This document shows, one piece after another, positions 58,102-64,000 of a DNA stretch of 64,000 nucleotides. The stretch lies in contig JBEWZL010000232.1 in assembly GCA_045837725.1 (NCBI GenBank), forward strand, positions 62,001 through 126,000. The letters run 5' to 3'. The notes beneath the pieces were generated by a model that searched no databases, was not told where the DNA came from, and saw only the letters and a program-made list of their open reading frames with translations. The stretch is from Vermamoeba vermiformis (taxonomy: Eukaryota; Tubulinea; Echinamoebida). Position 1 is the first letter of the stretch. Each line of letters opens with the position of its first letter. The position numbers and the translations under genes are program-made.

Positions 58102-61100
58102 TTATTTGTGCTTGCTCTTCTCTTTCTTCTTGTCCTTGTCCTTCTTGTCCTTGCTGTCCTTCAACATGGTCGTGTCAACATAGCCGGGCTGAGCACCAGA
58201 AGCATTGCCGCCCTTGATGCTGCTCGTGTCCACGTAACTGCCGTTCTTGCTCACCGCACTTGTGTCCACATAGCTGCTGTTCTTATTTGACAAGTTGTTC
58301 GTGTCTACGTAGCTCGCGTTGTTTGTGGTAGGACTGTTCGCAGGACTGCCACGGGAACCACGTGACAAGTTGGACAAGTCGACGTAGCTGCCGTTCTGGC
58401 TTGCGGGACCTGAGCCAGGAGCAGGTGACGAGGACCTGTCGTTCAATGACTTGGTGTCGATGTAACTGCCTCCGCTGGAAGGAGGGCCTTGTGACAGGGG
58501 TCTGCTCAACACCGATGTGTTCACGTAGGCACCGCCAGAACCACCGCGTTCTGTGGAGAAACCAAGCGGCGAGACGTTGCCCAAGTTATCTGAATTGCGG
58601 CGCGTCACTTTGTCTTCAGCAATAAGCGCTGTAGTTCTGCTGCCAGGAGCGGTCATGTTCATTGAAGTAGGCGGTGTGCCGCTCGTTTTGTTGGACAAGT
58701 TGCGCGTGTCAATGTACGTGCCACCATTGTTTGAAGGGCTAGGATTTGAGGTCGTGATACTCGGTGGCAATGTCGCGTAGTTAGACTGCACGGTAGATCT
58801 GTTGCTCGTGTTGCTCAAATTACCCACGGGCTTGTTAGTGCCATTCGTCATGTTTGAGGCAGGACGATTCAACAATGCAGTGTCAATGTAACCGCCTTGC
58901 GTGTTGTTAGTCAAGTTGTTTGACGAGCCAGTAGGTGGCAGACTGGCATAGTTAGACGGTGCAGTGGATCTGTTGCTCGTGTTTGTCAAGTGGCCGAGTG
59001 GCTTGTTCGTGCTATTGTCAGAGGATGCATCAGCTGAAGGCGGCAAGACACCGTACTGCGAAGGAGAGTGCGTGGGGTTGGTCTTGTTAGTCATCATCGG
59101 ATTGGCAGGCATTCCGTGACCTGAGCGGGGAGTGCTTGAGGCCGAAGAGCTGTCAGTCTTGTTCGACAAGTTGTTGCTGTTTTGTTCGGGCAACACTCCG
59201 TACTGCGACGGCGTGTGCGTCCTGTTGGTGTTGAGACCAGGGCTACTTGTTACATTCGAAGACATTCGACGCATTGGGCTATCATCACGAGGTGTGGTCG
59301 GAGGCAAAACACCGTACTGTGATGGCGAGTTGGTCGTGTTAGTTCTGTTGGTACCATTGCCCAACATCGGACTGCCACTAGCGCCAGTAGAACCTGATCG
59401 CGGTGTGCGTGAACCAGCAGAACTGTCACTTTCCTTTCGGCGCGGTGAAACAACATTGGGATCGGTAGGAGGCAAGACACCGTACTGCGAGGGAGTGTGC
59501 GCGTTGGTTCTGTTCGTGGTGTTGGTGGTCAATGGGTTGTTAGTCACCGTGTTGTTCGAGAGACCACTGTTAGTCCTGTTGTCGAGACTGCCGCTCACTG
59601 TCAGATTCGCACTTGAGTCACCAGTAGGAAGAACTCCGTACTGCGAAGGAGTATGTGCACGGCTGGTTGTGTTCGTGGTGTTGGTCAAATTGTTGCCAGA
59701 ATTAGTAACGTTTGGCAAACTGTTGCTCGAAGTGTTCATCGAAGAGGCCGAGTCACCAGTAGGCAACACACCATATTGAGCAGGGCCGCGACCAGCAGTG
59801 TTGGTACGATTGAGCGTGTTCGTTGAGTTGCCGCCAGTCAACGGGTTGTTGGTCACCGTGTTGTTTGACAATCCACTGTTGGTTCTGTTGTCAAGGCCAC
59901 CACTCACTGTCATATTTGAGCCTGAGTCACCCGACGGCAAAACACCGTACTGTGAAGGCGTGTGCTTGACAGTTCGGTTAGTGCCGTTCAAGTTCGAGCC
60001 AGACTGTGTCAAGTTGTTATCTGGCGTGGCTGGAGGAGCACCACCGCCACTCACGGTCAAGTTGGCACCTGAGTCACCAGTAGGAAGAACTCCGTACTGA
60101 GAAGGTGTGTGCCTGACAGTTTTGGTGTTGGTCATGTTGCCCGACTGGGTCAAATTGTTGTCCGAAGCACCAACAGTAGAGCCACCGCTCACAGTCATAT
60201 TGCCTGACTCGCCAACTGGCAACACACCGTACTGCGCAGGACCGCGTTGAGTTCTGTTAGTGCCATTGAGGCCTGTGCCTGACTGGGTAAGATTGCCAGA
60301 CATGCTGAGGCTGCCAGACTGCGTCATGTTGCTGTCAGACAAGCCACCGCTGACAGTCATATTCAGAGCGCTGTCACCAGTAGGCAACACACCATATTGA
60401 GATGGTCCACGGCTAATAGTGTTCGTTGCGTTGGTCATGTTGTTAGCGGGCACTGGGTCCTCTTCGCTGTCCGATTCCACATCAACACCGTCATCAATAA
60501 CAGGCAAGGCACTGGTCGGAGCACCGCCGTCAGTAGAAGGCAGAACTCCGTACTGCGAGGGATTGATGCGTGCTTCAGACAGGCGTTTAGTCACATTTGC
60601 CACTGGCGAGGTGGGTTCAAGAATGGAATAACGGGTGCCAGGGTCTTCGTCTTTTTGAGGCGATGCTGTGGTCACGTTCGTAGTATTGCCGCTGACAATA
60701 GGCGTGCTCACGGTCTGGTTGTTGTTCTGAGAGTTTTCACGGCGGTAACCATCACGTGCAGCTGCGACAAAATAGTTAGTAAACCTTGCATCAAGTATTA
60801 TTTTTTTGCATTAACTTACGAGTATTGAGGGGAATGACATCGTAGGGATTCATCTCGCCTTGCATGTCTTGCGGCACACCCAAGTTGTACTCAACGTTGT
60901 TGGCATTGACGTTGTTAAAGTTCACTGGAGGCTTACGCAAGTCCTTCGCGTCCACATAGCCTTCACCGCCATTGTTGGCAACGTTATTAGGTCCAACGTA
61001 TGATGTGCTTGGCGTGTCAGTTGATTGCTGGAGTCCATTCGCACTGACATCAATGTACCCGGGAGTTGTGGTGCCAGAACCCGAGTCACGTCTGCTGCTA

Positions 61101-63218
61101 CTGCCCGAGTTGATTGGCTGTTGAATGTGTGCTTTGCTGGATCTCTTGCTCATGCTGCCCGATCTCTTCTTGTCAGACTTGTCCTTGTCTTTGTTCTTCT
61201 TTTCTTTCTTGTCCTTAGACGAGGCGTGCTTCAACTTCTTCTTGTCCTTGCTCGTTGACTTTTCCAAATCATCGACGCTGCTCGACGACGGCAAGTCAGC
61301 GTAGTTAGTGCTGTCAGGTGTGCTTGACGAGGCCTGGCTTTGTGTGGCATTGCGAGTTGAGCCAGGTGAGGACATCGGGATTGAAATGTACGTGGTCGGT
61401 GTTTGCACGCGCTGGTTGTCCACTCTATTTTCGTATTTGGGCACCGTAATGAACGTGAGTGTCTCCAAGGGGAGCTTGAATTTATCCGAATTAGCATCGA
61501 CGACTTCTTGCAATGTCGAGTGAGAACGACCGTTGCAGATGTAGCCATTAGCGGTCGGTTGAATCAGCGTGTGTTGCAATTGACCGTCGGCGATGAAGCT
61601 GACAGTCAAGTAGCCTTTACGAGAGCTGAAACGGAACAAGAAAGTGCCTTCAGGCTTGGATTTGAGCAGATCTGCGGCCTCGTCGTTATTTACATCGCCG
61701 TGGAACCAGCTGCAAGTCAAGTTAATAATCTGCACGGAATATTATATATAAATCGATAGTACCTCTCTCGTGTAATGGTCGAGTTAAACGGATTCTTTAA
61801 AATGTAATTGTAGTGGCGGATCAATGATTCTAAATTGTTGAAAACTCTGTTGGATTCGCCCTGAGCATCATTTTCATTGATAGAGTAGCCATTAGGAGGG
61901 CAGAAATGGATCAAAGTATGATTAATGCGCCTAGTTCCATCGACAAAAGCCAACGCAAAAGAGCCCATTTGAGATCGACTGAATCTGATCAAATAAGTGC
62001 CTATCTGTTGAAGCTCTAACAATCGCTCTGCTTCTTCTGAAGTCAAAAATCCATGGAACCATCTGTTATATACAAAATTAGATTCTTAATCATTAAATTA
62101 AAGAGCCTTTAAGGTTTGATCTCGATCGAGATCAGGTAAAACTTATAAAGAAGATACGCACTTGTTATTGACGACATTGCGGAGCTATAATAAGACATAA
62201 TAGTATTAGTAAAGTTGAAATGATATAAGTCAACGCTGGATCTTACATTTTGAATGGAATCTTTGAATGGACCGAAGGCTTTCAAAAACTCGTTAAATTT
62301 CAATAGAGTGACTTCGCCTGTGCCCGAATTATCTATAATTATACGTTAATAATGCACCTAAAATATTACGACCATTGTGGCGTATGAGGCACCAGTATAA
62401 GCCGAGTAAAACCACATCCTCATAAGAAAATTGGAATTCTCATTGTTCCATAGTAGTATAATGATTTAAAAATATAACGTGATTGCATATTGAGTAAAAT
62501 GACCTTGTAACTTACCGAGTACATAACGAAGAGATAAAAGACCTTCCTCATCTATGTCAATTTTTCTTGCTAGAGCGGCTGTAAATTTATTCCATTCGAC
62601 CATAACACCCTAAAATGGCAATTAATGAGTATAAATGACCATATACAAATTATAAATAAAAAAAACAAATTAAAATAATTAATTGGTTGGGCATCCACAA
62701 AATTAATAGACACTAAAATCAGGTAGGCTTACCTCGTCTTCAAAATATTCTTCCCATAATTTACGGCCATCAATATCTTCTAGAATACTCGTGTAATTTC
62801 TTTTTTTCTTTGGCTTCACATCTTTGTCTTTTTTCTTCTTGGTCGCGTTTAATTGCTCTATTTTTGCTACCATGCCTCGTACTAATCCATAAAGGGCTGT
62901 ATTAAGGTGATCTAAATTTCGTCTAACACGAGTGGATTGCATATAGCGCTTTAACTTTTGCTCAGCGTGAATCTTGGTCAAGAAGGTATCATAATCGCCC
63001 AATACTTTGACTAGATCATCTACTGGATTTTTGCCGGTGTCTTCTATGATTCCTTTCACGTTTGAGGCCTGCAGCTCATTATCGATCCGCTCTATAACGT
63101 TTTTAATAGTGACCAGGAAATCCGCATCCACAATTGCTTTGTTTGTTTCAAGGATCTTTTCTATCTTCGTGGCATGCTCCTTGCATTTAGCCAGGTCCTT
63201 TTTTACTTTCGAAGACAT
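58102..63218 (-). CDS. EF-hand-like / two-SH2 scaffold with a large tyrosine-motif tail
   Basis: N-terminus (ATG at 63218; another in frame at 63299) is a helical Lys-rich bundle (MSSKVKKDLAKCKEHATKIE), then an EF-hand-like region (GVMVEWNKFTAALARKIDID, DNSGTGEVTLLKFNEFLKAF) set before SH2 as in Cbl proteins. SH2-1: WFHGFLTSEEAERLL, GTYLIRFSRSQMGSFALAF. SH2-2: WFHGDVNNDEAADLL, GTFLFRFSSRKGYLTVSF. Both keep the phosphotyrosine-binding Arg. A lysine-rich run (KDKKEKKNKDKDKSDKKRSG) and Asn/Ser/Thr/Gly-rich tail of over 1,000 residues follow. It holds 11 copies of QYGVLP, NYASLP and NYATLP, nine Y[VI][DN][TL] motifs and about eight other Tyr motifs, and ends KDKKKEKSKHK. Probably a phosphotyrosine adaptor able to bind its own tail. 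The kinase is unknown. Confidence 0.85.
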
Positions 63219-63603
63219 GTTGTATTCATTACGGCTCGGCGTCAAAATAAATTGAATTTCAGTTGGCTCAAAAATAACCGCAACTCGTGAGCAGCTCACA
63301 CAACGTAGGTAAGACTATCAATATCATGAATATACAGAAGAGAATCGGGGGAGCAATATCCGCCCTTATTTAAATTGTTTTGATTTTTTAAACAACAAAT
63401 CAATAGATCGTGCACGTACACAACACTGCAAAATGGCCGTTTGCCTAGTTTAATAGCCCCCTAGTGTTTCATATCGAGCGAGACTTATTATTACTGAAGA
63501 AGCACCACGTGGTGCTGATTTGTGAACCTCAAACCTGCGAGATTATTGCAGAAAAAACACAACGCATTTTAATCGATTTGACACAAGCTTCAAACACAGC
63601 GCA
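63219..63603. other. Divergent promoter region between the SH2 scaffold and a Lys-rich gene
   Basis: About 385 bases between divergent start codons; both promoters must be here. Contains a palindromic CCACGTGG at about 63506-63513. If the upstream ATG at 63299 of the SH2 gene is used, the space shrinks to about 300 bases. Confidence 0.45.
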
Positions 63604-63906
63604 ATGTCGACTATCAAGGAAAGTAAGACTCTCGGAGACGTCTTGTCCTCCAAGAAAAAAGAGAAGAAGGACAAGGATGAGAAGAAGGACAAAGAAAAGG
63701 AGAAGGACAAAAAGAAAGAAAAAAGAAAGAGTGAGATGCGCACTTCATCTTCCACTCGTGAGCTGTCCTCTTCCTCCAAGGTAGACCGCAGAAAGAGTGA
63801 AAAGAGAATGCCGGAAGTTAAAAGGAACGCTAATATGGATGACGACCGGGACGAAGTTAGCATGACTGAAGAAGAGTCTGTGATTAAGGGTCACGAGTTT
63901 GATAAG
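63604..63906 (+). CDS. N-terminus of a Lys/Glu/Ser-rich protein (3' end outside window)
   Basis: Start MSTIKESKTLGDVLSSKKKE at 63604. A run of Lys/Asp/Glu (about residues 17-42) and a Ser/Arg-rich part (RTSSSTRELSSSSKVDRRKS) lead to an acidic stretch (NMDDDRDEVSMTEEESVIKG). A donor GTTAGT follows GHEFDK at 63907, so the gene goes on past the window. Low-complexity, probably disordered; no fold can be named. The Lys-rich run is similar in composition to the linker of the divergent SH2 protein, but this need not mean homology. Confidence 0.6.
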
Positions 63907-64000
63907 GTTAGTTAATTTAACTAATTTTTTAGAATTAATTCGTTGCAATTTGAACGTAATTTTGAATCTGTATTTCGTTTCAATGCTAAACTCTTTATTT

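Noticed and set aside
59132-59779. Plus-strand frames of 100-215 codons opposite the SH2 tail
   Set aside because: Antisense shadows of the tyrosine-motif repeats (the recurring ..TPYC.G text is the reverse of QYGV).

Overview
The window is nuclear DNA of an intron-rich unicellular eukaryote. Genes are packed 100-800 bases apart on both strands and split by short introns (mostly about 45-150 bases) with GTAAGT/GTACGT donors and T-rich ..TTTAG acceptors. Exons are fairly GC-balanced; introns and spacers are AT-rich. The gene set (tyrosine-kinase-like kinases in tandem, RhoGAP, FERM, two-SH2 protein, ankyrin proteins with 'ENGCPWD' repeats, DNMT2, CLN3) suits an amoebozoan or related amoeboid protist. 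I cannot name the species. No mobile element, viral fossil or CRISPR array was recognised.

Layout. 1-4.7 kb: end of a possible glycosyltransferase-like gene, a GPI-anchored surface protein, and a CLN3/battenin gene on the minus strand. 5.1-12.9 kb: three tandem minus-strand ankyrin genes with a decayed fragment of a fourth. 13.5-16.2 kb: a tandem pair of unrecognised paralogues sharing a near-identical patch that includes an intron. 17-18 kb: four-unit polyubiquitin with two unusual residues per unit. 18-26.4 kb: a four-helix membrane protein, then a 5.1-kb gene whose exons join five C2-type domains in frame to a complete Rab GTPase, then a small ubiquitin-fold-like protein. 27-42.3 kb: housekeeping genes (mitochondrial 2-oxoglutarate dehydrogenase E1, tRNA-Ala, DNMT2, long-chain acyl-CoA synthetase, Arf) and a PH-FERM protein.

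42.6-58 kb: a cluster of LRR / coiled-coil / TKL kinase genes. It has three apparently intact members, one member whose kinase is replaced by a RhoGAP domain, and several decayed kinase pieces. Beside it lies a SAM-P-loop NTPase gene whose NTPase part is strikingly CpG-poor. 58.1-63.2 kb: a scaffold with a Cbl-like EF-hand region, two SH2 domains and a tail of about 30 tyrosine motifs. It is divergent from the start of a lysine-rich gene that runs off the window.

The strongest candidates for undescribed biology are the C2x5-Rab fusion, the SH2 protein that carries its own array of tyrosine docking motifs, the LRR-RhoGAP chimera in the kinase cluster, and the CpG-depleted NTPase. Exon joins were made by eye from splice consensus and reading phase. 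Start sites and some small exons are uncertain.
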